Assembly (NCBI GenBank): GCA_958510825.1
Contig: OY294045.1
Span: forward strand, 94,424,988-94,488,987
DNA: 64,000 nt
Reading direction: 5' to 3'
Source of the DNA: Brachypterus glaber
Lineage: Eukaryota; Arthropoda; Insecta; Coleoptera; Kateretidae
Under the pieces are notes generated by a model, which saw only the letters and a list, made by a program, of their open reading frames with translations, ran no database searches and was not told where the DNA came from. Of the stretch, positions 12,601 through 24,600 are shown piece after piece (position 1 is the stretch's first letter; every line of letters starts with the position of its first letter). The position numbers were made by a program, and so were the translations under genes.

Positions 12601-15600
12601 GTGGTGAAAAAATATGTTTATTAACAAAAAGTTATTAAAAATTTCAGATTACTTCCTAGTTTAGCTTTAATGACATGTTGGCATCGTTCGAAATGGTTTT
12701 TGGTATTGGCTTATACTCCTCAAACTCCTCAAAGTGAAATTATGAATATTGATTACCAAAATTGCCAAACACGTTGGTGGAGTACAATGTTATTAGTAAA
12801 TAATATTTACCTAAATACAGGAGATATGGTAATAAAACAGATTAATTAATTTTTATGTCAAATAATGTATGAATGTTTTAGTCAACGAACTAATAACTCT
12901 TCTCTCTAGAATAGGCATTTCATTTGTAAAAACTGACAAAAACGTAGCCAACATATACATTTGTCTGTGTTACTCGCACAGCTTTGTTCTAACAGAGACA
13001 ACAATAACAGTTACTGGTAATAATAACACTCTAAGTATGTATAAACTACCTTCTTGAAGGTCCAGAAATGAGTATAAACAAATAAACTAAACTAAACTAA
13101 ACTAATTGTTATTGTTCAGGCCTGAATATACCTACTATTTGTTTACAAACAAACCGAGATTTTGGCGATACTTTATATTAACGGTATGCGCATTCTAGTG
13201 AGAAGAGTTGTTAGTTCGTTGGTTTTAGTTGAATTTTTAAAGAGTTGAAATATCGATTTTAAAGGAACACGTAAATACAACAACATAAACTATCTTTTTG
13301 AAAAGGCATGGGGTGGATTTTTTTAAATGTAAAGGGGGTGATAGATCATTTTAAAACTCATAACATTCTCTTTTCCATATATTTTTTAAATTTGTTATGC
13401 ATTTTTTAAAGGTTTAAAATGGGGTTAAAAATAGGAATTTTGTCCAAAATTACATAGATTTACATTACATTTACATTTTAATATATTGTTGTTAATTTGT
13501 TTTTATACAGGGTTATTCAGAAATAAGTTAGAGAAATTTAAGAGGCGATTCTACGATAAAAACTATGAAAAAAAGTTCCTATAAAGGTTGGTCCGGAAAT
13601 GAGCCCTAAGTGAGTTGCGGCCCTTCGAAGATGGACATAGTGAATGGGGAACAAAAAAAGCACCAATAAAATTTTAATGGTGCAGGGCGATTCTTTATTT
13701 AAAACTAAACAAAAAAGTATTCTTCACCAAAACAACTAAAAATATTATAGATGCAATAGCCTTTCAAAAAGTAACATTTTTAGTGGCACAAAATGTTACT
13801 TCTTCTTAATTGCATTTTTTTAACAACGGTTGCTCCTACAGTGATACACTGACATTTTTTATGTATTTTTACTAAAGGAATCTAAAGTTTTTACAAAAAT
13901 TCCAAAAAAAAAATATACATAAAAAGGTTTGGGTTAAAAATGTGTTAAGCCTCACATGTTTTGTCCGTCTAGGCACGCCTCTGGATAGATTAAAAAAGAA
14001 ATTAATGAACATGAACTTATTGCCCTTATTGATACCAGTATACATGCAAAAGCTCGTCGCTCTACCTTAAACCGTACAAGAGTTATTAATTAAAAACCTT
14101 ATTATTATTACAATTTTAAAGAGCCGTAGCTCCCTTAGGACTCATTTCCGGACCAATCTTTAGAGGAACTTTTTTTCATATTTTTTAACGTAGAATCACC
14201 TCCTTAATTTCTCAAACTTATTTCTGAATAACCTTGTATAAAGTTTGGTATGAGACTACTATCGACATCATTGTTTGAGAATAGGAATAAAAATAGGATA
14301 AAAAAAAATTAAATTAAAATGAGCCGCTTGCGGTGAGGTTTCTAAAGTACAAGTGGGCTAAAAACGTGTTATGAAACGAGTGCTTTATACAATTTTTTCT
14401 ATTTTGCTCTAAAATTTAAAAAAACTTACATTTAAATTGATGACTGATTTACGGATTTTTGTTTCGGGTTGGCTTTACAGTAGGCTTTTGTCTGTTGCAA
14501 ACCCAAAAGAAAAATGGGCCTATAAGAACACGCAAAATGCGTGTGATTATTAGCTTATAAGAGGCGCAAAATAGAAAAAATATTTATTTTAGTTAAATTT
14601 AATTTTAGTGCAACGGTGGAACATGGTATTTAACTATTGATACACAAATGTATGGAATATCAATAATAATAATGTATCTTATCTTTAAGTTTAAATTAAG
14701 TCTTAAACTACTAGGATATTTGCCACTTTTATCTGTATTGATATATTCCTCAGTTATTTATTACTTAAATTTACCTATGATCATAGAAATGGGACCTGAG
14801 TAAGTATAATATAAAAAATATGAAATACAAGTAAGTTAAAAAAAAAATAATTATTTTTACTTCATCTGCCGAGTCATCCCTGATAACACACTTCATCCTA
14901 AGAAGGTTTTTTAATCGTTCCCTTGAAAAGGTTCTTAGCATAATGCTGTAAACATGCTAAGCATGTTCTTAAAAGGTGCACTGCTGTAGTAGCATAAGTG
15001 CTTCTACTCTATACATTCTTAGCATGATTAGAGTATTTTGCTAAGAATATTCCCAATACATATTCTTAAAATATTCTAATGGGAATATTTTTAGAATAAT
15101 GCTATAGTGCACATACTAAGCATGATTAGAGTATTTTGCTAAGAATATGCTCAAATACATATTCTTAAAATATTCTAATGGGAATGTTTTTAGAATAGTA
15201 ATATGGCGTTATATTATTTTAATTTTATTAGGTTAGAATTACAAATATTCTTAAAATTGTAGTTAATAACATAAGTTTTACCGTAGTAGTAGTAGAAATG
15301 GATGTATTTTTAGACATAAAGTCATTATTATATAGTTTTAGACAAAAAATTAAAATTATTATTTTTTGAAATGATAATTATTTACTATTTTTTTCTCTAA
15401 ACATTGGATTTTTGTGTGGCGCATGATTTTTATGTTTGGTACAAAGTTTACTTTCACAGTAAAATTGCATATCCCATATGAATCTTACCTGATGGATGCT
15501 ATATCTAAAGATTTTTATATACTTTAATTATTAGGTTTATCACAAAGATGTAAAAATTTTCGCCATGTCCAAATTTATGATATCACTCCATAAAAAGGAT

Positions 15601-18600
15601 AGAGTATTATAAAATAAAATTGAAAGAAAGAGAAAACTGCATTAATGCAGAATTCTGAAACGCCTACCTACTTTGTTTGCGCATGCGCAATATTCAATAT
15701 TATTACTTAAATGCATCAAATTAGAATATTTTTAGAAGCATGCTAAGAATATTCTTAAATGTACATGTACCTACTTTTAAGAATATTCTTAACATGCTTC
15801 TTAAAACATTCTTATTTGATGCAGAGGCTTTTAAGAACCTTCTTAGGAACTCCCAGCACGATTAAAACGGTATCCTTTGCATTTCTTTAATCGTTCTTAG
15901 AATATTCTGAGCAAAATAGACATGCTTCTAAGAAGCATGCTGTACTTCCGGCTATTTATTTTAAGAATATTCTTAGAAGGTTTTGGTGCTATCAGGGATA
16001 TCCACACTTAGAAAATTACTTGTGATATTAAATACTACAATGTGTGTATAATATACAATATGTTTTACTACTACCACATCACAAAGTGCTGGTACATTTG
16101 GATCCCCACGCAACATGTGTTTATTAATACTAGCATGTTATAGTAAAAATTACTGTAACATTTGGTAAAGCATATCACACTTATAGTATGGTATACTTTG
16201 AGTCGTTGTTGAGTTGCATTACTGATCTAGTTTAAAGTATGAAAAATTAACAGTGGGTAAATAATACCAAAATGTTGATTAGTAATAATGTATAGATTGC
16301 AACTACACACAATTACACACTGATAAAATAATCGATCCTTTTTTACTTCTCTCTGTATTAGTAATCAAGATTTTGGTATTATTTACCGATTGTTATTTTA
16401 CTAAATACTATAACATACTATACTTTAACCCGGCGTCTGACAGGTGGATTAGTTTTACAAGTAACGACAGGTGGGGTATAATAAACCCCAACAATAAATG
16501 GGACCGTTTTTGCTTTATTTAATAAATTTTATATAAAATGTAGTAAAATATTTGAGTTATACAATATATTAACCTAAAAATAATTTTAAAAATCTTAAAT
16601 ACATATATATATTTATTTTTAATCGGTTAACAAAAATAAATCAAATTTAAAAAACAAAAAATAGGAAACCTTTTTGTTTCCTATTAACTAAAAAAAATAA
16701 CGTTTAAAATTGCCAAACAAAGATCTACATGAATAACATAAATTATAAACTTTTAAATATTATAGGTAGGGTTCAAAATAAATTACTTTAAGTAATCGTA
16801 ATATGACTGAAAAATACAGGAGAAACAGGAAGATAATAGTATATTACGCACCGAGTACGCGAACCTAGTTTTCAGTGCAAGAGAGTGCTTATTTTTTTAT
16901 GAGGCGCAGCCGAGTAAAAAATCTCTCGAAGTCCACCGAAATAGTTTGCGTCGAGGTCCGTATACTATTTTTTCTACGACCTAAACATCCAAAAGACGCA
17001 AAAATTGTCTTAAAATATTAATTTGTCAATTTAAGGTTATGTGTTTCACGTTTACTCATTTTCTGACAGCAGATGTAAAATCAACTAATTTTCACTTTTC
17101 AACCATTGTCATAGGCAATGGGTGGAAAATAGGCACTAACTACTAGCTAGGTTGTAGGAAAATAAATGTTACTTATTATGACACGTGGGGTGTCAGAAAC
17201 CCCAGACGACTTCAAAAGGACGTGGCCTCTAATGCTTCAATATTCATACTGCCGTTCATGCTACACTGTGCAAAGTAAAAAGCGATTGAAAGGTACTGAG
17301 GCGCTGTCTTCGCTTGGCGCGAAAATAAAATAGTTACGGAGTAATATGTGGACTCTGGGGTTTGTGACACCCCACGTGTCAGACGCCGGGTTAAAAGGCA
17401 ATTTTTTTAAATTAAAATAATTTCTTGTTAATTTTACAAGATGATATTTTTCTGAGTGTACCAAACTATAACTGTGATATAACTTACCAAATGTTACAGT
17501 ATTAATAAACACATGTTGCGTGGGGATCCAAATGTACCAGCACGGTCTCTATGTTAGTATGACAATATTTTGTATACAATACACACATTGCAGTGCACAA
17601 TATTTTAAATTAATTTTGTCTGTTATTTGGATTTCAAAATTGATTTGTATCGTACCTTCTAAAAGTTTTTCTATCTCTATAGAAAGACTTATAAGTTTTT
17701 TCAATGTGCCATTATCGTTTGTGAAATAAAACTAATAATGAATTTCAGGAAATCAAGACTGGACACATTTTTATATTCAGAGGAATTTAGAGTTCAATAT
17801 TTTTCGATCTACTCCAGTGCCAGTACCTTTATGTTAGGTTTATGTTTTGGTACTATTTACTATAAATATAAAAACAAAAATATATTCACTAAACCGGTAA
17901 GTAGTAGGTATTTAAAACAAATTTCTTTATATTAATTCTTTTTAGATAAAAAAAACTTGTTACATTTTATTGAAATCGCAAATATTTTACACTCAGAGAA
18001 AAATCGTTGTAAAATCAAACAAGAGCATATGAATTAAAATAAAACCAATATGTTTTTGCTCCGACAGTGTTTTTTGTTAATTCAAAAAGGTATTTTTTAA
18101 TTTTATAAGTCATTGTAAAAATAAAAATATTCATTGTAATTTGTCAAAAATGTTTCCTCTTAAATAATTTAAACTTGTAAATGATTTGTATGGGAGGCAT
18201 AGCGTAGTGGCTAGCGCGTATGCATAGCAAGTCTACTATCGTGAGTTCGATTCTCACTGGTGCCGATTTGCCTTTTTCAGTTAATAAATAATTGAAATTT
18301 GGCGAAGGCGATAAGTGAAACGGACACTCCCTAGAAACTGGTTCGAAAGTCAGTATAAGCCGGTGGTTCCCTCTACTACTAGCCCACACAAGTCCTGGAC
18401 TTAGGGGATGCTTAATTAAGTAGAATAGTACGAGGTTAAACAAACATGTAATGTAATGTAATGTAATTTGAATACAAAAACTTTATTATTATTTTAAAAA
18501 GAATTCTTTTAATATATTGATATTTTTCAACAATATAAAAGGAAATATAATTTTATTAAGAAAACATTAAAATAAGAAAGTAAGAGACAGTACTTTTACT

Positions 18601-21600
18601 TTAAAGTGAAAAATGGTTTGGTATAAAAAATATTTTTTAAATTAATTTTTTTCATAACTAAAATGTAAAGTTTTTACTTTTATTACTTTAAAAGGCAATT
18701 TTTTTTAAATTAAAATAGTTTCTTATTGATTTTACAAGATGGGATTTTTCTGAGTGTAGAATAGTTAAAATACGCACTAGGATGAGATTCATAAAGCTCA
18801 ATAATAAAAATCTTATTTTATTATTCCATCAATCTATTTTCTAATCATCGTACAGAGTGATATTGGTAGACTGACAGTTTCGGGCTGCTGGCCCTCTTCA
18901 GTACCAAGAGTCAACTCTGCACGCTGATTAAGAAAATGTTTTTAGACTTTGTTCGCAAAAGGAATATAGCCATTAGATTGATGTAGACTTGTGCGCTATC
19001 TATTGCTAGATGTAGATAACTACTCATACCTCTCCTAGTCTGGAGACTTTGAATAGTAGCAAGTTGAAGACTTGTGTGTCTCAAGCACATAGTACCATCA
19101 TTTTCATGGAAAACGCTCACATCACAGAACCTTGAGGTACCCCAACATTTTAAATTTTTAGTTGTGGTATATGTACTTTACTAAGATTGACACTGACATT
19201 TTCCGTAATAATTAAGTAAGGTTAAAGTACAGTCTATATTATATAGTGCAAGTCCCATAACTGTCTTTAAGCATATATGCTTATAAGCAAAAAGGTTAAT
19301 AAATTTTATTATAAATGATATTTATACAGTATGTCTCCAGATAGAGTTACAAAGAGGAATTTATTTTTTATTTTTGATTTGATCTCAAAAAAAGTCACTC
19401 TTTATAACTTGCCCTGCTTGATTTTAAACTCCCAAAACACTAAGCGCTTTTTGTACAACTCTTACGGTTCATGGGATAATGTTTTTTTCTTCAAAATAGT
19501 GTCTTCAAAAATATAAAGAAAAAAAAACATCATCAAGAGTGACTTATTTTAAGATATCAAAAATAAAAAAATCTTCTTTGTAATTCTAACAGTTGCTTTG
19601 TGTAATTTGGTGTAATTTTTGCGTGCCAAGCCTCAATGATGGCCTGTCGTAATTCTTCAGCATTATGACCCAGGAAAGTTAGTTTCTTCCCTCGCTCTGA
19701 CTCTGGTATGGAAAGGGTTTTCCCGCAGATAATTCATTAATTGCATATCTTCTTCTGCACTACTCATTCTACTTCGAACAGAACCCCGCTTTCTGCTAAT
19801 CTGTCCAGTTTCCTCAAGTTTTTTCTTTGCTCGCATTATAGTGCTGTTTGCAACATTTAATTCAGTGGCTATTTCACGTACACTTATCCCGTCATTTATT
19901 CTTGCTGTTATAATACATTTTTGATAATTTGTAAGCTGCGGCATAACTAATGTGAATTATTTTGACAAGTAATGTCATAATAATATTTGACAAATAAATG
20001 TCAAAGAGACCTTGATAAAGTTTAATATAATCTGTAACATTTTTAGGTGTAAGCGTTTATTATGAAAACGATGGTACCACCAACGTGTGGTTAGACATAG
20101 AATTAGTAAGGACAGAAATTTTTAATTTTAAACAAAATTATAAAAATATTAATTTATGATTCATCAATCTATTTTCTAATCATCTTACAGAGTGATATTG
20201 GTAGACTGACAGTTTCGGGTTGCTGGCCCTTTTCAGTACCAAGAGTCAACTCTGCACGCTGATTAAGAAAACGTTTTTAGGCTTTATTTGCAAAAGGAAT
20301 ATAGCCATTAGATTGATGTAGACTAGTGCGCGATCTATTGCTAGATGTAGACCACTACTCATACCTCTCCTAGTCTGGAGACTTTGAATGGTAGCAAGTT
20401 GAAGACTTGTGTGTCTCAAGCACATAGTACCACCAACGTGTGGTTAGACGTAGAATTAGTAAGGACAGAAATTTTTAATTTTAAACAAAATTATAAAAAT
20501 ATTAATTTATGATTCCATCAATCTTTTTCTAATCATCGTACAGAGTGATATTGGTATTCCTTATTTTGTGGGCTATTCTGCGATAAATTTTTATAAATTT
20601 TAAATCTATTAGATCTATTAGGTCTTTCTATAGAAAGACCTGTATAACTTATTTTATTTTGTATTCCTTGCATCCATATTGCTCCTCAGATAAAAGTTCT
20701 ATACTAGTGTCAAACGGTTTGTCTTTTCGTAGGTTTAACTAATGATCTGCCTACCTATCTATCCATGTTCCCTGTCAGTAAGATACCATAAAATTTGACA
20801 TGTTCCTTAAAAAAAATACCTTGAAGGATGCCTAATGAATTATATACCTTTTTATACAGGGTGATCAGTAACTGCCATGCCAAAATTTAAGAGGTGATTC
20901 TACATTCAAAAATTTAAAAAAAAGTTTCTATAAAGGTTGGTCCGGAAATGAGCCTTCAGGGAGCTACGGCCCTTAGAAGATGACATATTGAATGAGGAAC
21001 AAAAAAAGTAATTATTAAAATTTTAATGCTGCAGGGTGGTTCTTCATTTAAAACTGAGCAAAAAAGTATTCTTCACCAAAACACCTAAATTTAATATTAA
21101 AGGAGTAATAGCCTTTTAAAAAGTAACGTTTTTGGTGGCACAAAATGTTACTTACTCTTAATTGCATTTTTTTTTGAAAACGGTTGCTTCTACAGTGTGA
21201 CACTATGACATTTTTTATGTAATTTTATTTTACAAAAAATCCAAAAAAAGTACACATAAAAAATTTTGGGGCAAAAATGTGTTAAGCCTAATACACTTTT
21301 CCGTCTAGGGACGCCTCTGGATAAATTCAAAAAAATAAATTAACATAAAGTTATTGCCCTTATTAATACTAGTAAACATGCAAAAGCTTGTCGCTCTAGC
21401 TTCAAGGGTACCAGAGTTATTAATTAAAAACCTTATTTTTATTACAATTTTAAAGGGGCGTAGCTCCCTTAGGGCTCATTTGCGGACCAACCTTTATACG
21501 AAATTTTTTTGATATTTTTGGATGCAGAATCACCTTTTAAATTTTGGTATGCCAGTTATTTATCACCCTGTATAACAAATATTTTTAGTGATATTTTATG

Positions 21601-24600
21601 ATTCTGTTTCTGCCTATTGTATTCCAATAAATATTTTTTTTTCAATTTTAGTTAAAAGCCTTATGGAGGGTTTCTTTATTAATTCCAGTATTCATATTGT
21701 ATATTGCCAAAAATTCTTACTCAAAAGGCGTTCAAAGCTCTATAATGGGAGCATTACTGAAACCTACTTTTTCGTTGGGCATATGTATATTTATTTTAGG
21801 CATAACGCAAAATTTGGGAGGTAAGAGTAAAAAATAAACTTTATACTCAAAATTTGTCCGTCAATCTTACAGTAGTTTTAACTGTAATAATTAAAGCAAA
21901 TTTACAATGTCAGAATGTGAATTTACAATAAATTAACCTCAATATTACTGGGTTTAGGAAAATCTCAGCTCTTTTCCTGTCAGTACAATAATTTTGCATT
22001 AAAGTTCATGCATGTGGTCCAAAAAGCCGGCACTTTTTCCCGAAAATTACAAGAGCCCGTAATACTTTGAAATACACATTAAATTCGATGCTTAAATTAC
22101 TGTGAAATCACAGGTAAAAATTCACATTTTTACAGATAACTGTGAATTTACAGTACTGATTTAAATTTACCACTTTCTTTGCTGGCAACATATGACCTAC
22201 TTTGTGGGAGGATTGGTGTAGTGGACTACCGCGTCGTACTTGGCGAGTTTCTCACCGGCGCCGATATGCCTTTTTTAGTTAATTAATAATTGAAATTTGG
22301 CGAAGGCTTAAGTGAAGCGGACACTCCCTATAAATTGGTTCGAAAGTCAATTAAAGCCGGTGGTTCCCTCTACTACTATCCCACACAAGTCCTGGACTTA
22401 GGGGATGCTTAATTAAGTAGTACGAGGTTAAACAAAATGTAATGTAAAAGAAAATTTAAAACTTTATTTGCTGTAAAATTACCATATTTGCATTTACAGT
22501 GTACGCTGGAGTACTTATACTTATACCGATCGTACACGATGCAAGACGAAATTGGCGACTTCAACTAATTTGATTTTTTAGGATGGTTTAAGAAATTTTC
22601 TGAAAGCAAAATATTTGAAGTTTTGGCAAATTTTACCTATTGTATCTATTTATATCATTTTGCTGTTATTTTTCAAAGAATGGACAACCTCACAACAATT
22701 CCACACAACAACATGATTCCTTTTTTGGTAAGTGCCAATGGAAAGGGGTACACTAATTTTGAAAAATATTATATCCCACACAACACACACACACGTTCCT
22801 ATTATAACATAGAATATTCCCGAGAATATTTGAACATTCTGAGAACATTCACACAATGTGCAAATATCAGCATAGAACGTTCTATGCACATTCAGATGTT
22901 CATTACTTTTCGAATTCTAGGAACGTTCTGAGAACATTTGATGAAACATTTATAGAATACTCTTAGAATATTTTGGTATATTTAAAAATTATTTTTGTGA
23001 ATATAATAGGTTTGTTTGTGTTGCTTTACTTAGACTATATAACGTAAGCAATTTACATCCAACCATTTACCGACCATTTTAAGATCGGATGTTACAACTT
23101 GCAATCTATAGATCTAGCACAGAATTTTCCATAATGAGAAAATCCCTACCAAAATGACTTTAGCATTGATCGTTGAAGGGAATTGATCCTTATAAGAATA
23201 TATTAAATTAAAAAGTTAATGTAGTGAAAGCGTACAGATGGTGGCGCCATCTAATGTAGGTATTGTTTTTGGTAAAAATCGAGGTGGGGTAAAAACAAGT
23301 TTTTCAAAAAAAAAAAAAAAATCAGTAATTTTTAATAGGGATGTATTTTATGTCGGATATATTTTTATTTTAATATAATATATGTTTTTATTTAGATAGA
23401 ACATTCTATGCATATTATCATTTTTAAGAGAATGTTATTGTTATGTTTTATAAATATTCTCGAAGAATATTCTACAAGAAGTATATTGACACCTTTTTAG
23501 AATGTTCATAGAATATTCTGTGCTGTGTGGGATCCTTTCCACTCGTTTAATCACTTAAAAATACTTTTTTCTACTACCTAATTAAGTGCTAGCTTACATA
23601 TTATCTACCGTTGTCAAGGCTTGTTTACCTTGGCAACCAATAAAATCAGTGAACTCATTTATTATTGACCGTTGTTAAGCATTGTTTATTGACGACGGTA
23701 AATAATGAAAAAAATTTAAGACAAGTACTAACTTTTTTTTTCTAATTATATGTAAAACTGACAGCTATGTCAAAATAATTTTTAAACTATATTTTTAACT
23801 AATTTGGAGTTACTAGCTTTAGGTACTAGAAAAAATATTATATGCACCACGTATGCGAACTGTCTTAAGTGTTCTCAACTGATTTTTTGCCTCGACTCCG
23901 TATCAGCAAAAAAACTTCAATCTCGAACACTAAAGACTTAGTCCGCATACTAGGTGCATAATATACTATTATTCGCAACTATATATGTAATACATACATT
24001 ACATACAGCCTGTTCCAGAACTCGCGTACCGAAATTTAAGAGGTGATTCTACATCCAAAAATATGAAAAAAAGTTTCTATAAAGGTTGGTCCGGAAATGA
24101 GCCCTAAGGGAGCTACGGCCCTTCGAAGATGACGTATTGAATGGGGAACAAAAAAAAGCACCAATAAAATTTTAATGCTGCAGGGTGATTCTTCATTTAA
24201 AACTGAGCAAAAAAGTATTATACACCAAAACACCTAAATTTAATATTAAAGGAGTAATAGCCTTTTAAAAAGTAACGTTTTTGGTAGCACAAAATGTTAC
24301 TTCCTCTTAATTGCATTTTTTTTTTGATAACGGTTGCTCCTACAGTGTTACACTATATGATATTTTATATGTATTTTTACTCTAGAAATCTATATTTTTT
24401 ACAACAAATCCAAAAAACATACACATAGAAAAGTTTGGGGCAAAAATGTTTTAAGCCTCATATATTTTGTCCGTCTGGGCACGCCTCTGGATAAATTAAA
24501 AAAATAAATTAACAAAAACTTATTGCCCTTATTAATACTAGTATACATGCAAAAGCTCGCCGCTCTAGCTTAAACGGTACTTGAGTTATTAATTAAAAAC

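Larger units (their letters stand above)
1..14040 (+). repeat. left copy of a ~14-kb direct duplication
   Basis: Nearly every line of this stretch reappears in the same order and orientation at 45977-60217, including introns and mobile elements. Differences are scattered single bases, short indels, one 10-bp tandem-repeat unit, a deletion of about 40 bp in a hammerhead repeat, and one retroelement fragment found only in the right copy. The left edge coincides with the window edge, so the true extent is unknown. The right limit is where position 14040 and position 60217 diverge. Confidence 0.93.
18827..20556 (-). mobile_element. tandem array of hammerhead-bearing 354-bp units (retrozyme-like)
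   Basis: Unit 1 starts at 18827, unit 2 at 20162 and partial unit 3 at 20516. The distance from unit 2 to unit 3 is 354 bp; that from unit 1 to unit 2 is 354 bp plus a 980-bp Tc1-like insertion. Each unit carries, on the minus strand, a hammerhead ribozyme motif. Shared landmarks are ATTAGATTGATGTAGACT, CATACCTCTCCTAGTCTGG and GAAGACTTGTGTGTCTCAAG. No protein is encoded. Head-to-tail units with self-cleaving motifs match the organisation described for animal retrozymes and Penelope-associated hammerheads; assignment to either is inference. Confidence 0.75.

Noticed and set aside
13082..13104. (AAACT)n as an interstitial telomeric repeat
   Set aside because: Insect telomeres are typically TTAGG; this unit differs and lies inside a MITE.
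17520..17729. 69-codon frame upstream of acyltransferase exon 8
   Set aside because: It does not fit the phase or family alignment, and exon 7 joins exon 8 at 17749 cleanly in frame.
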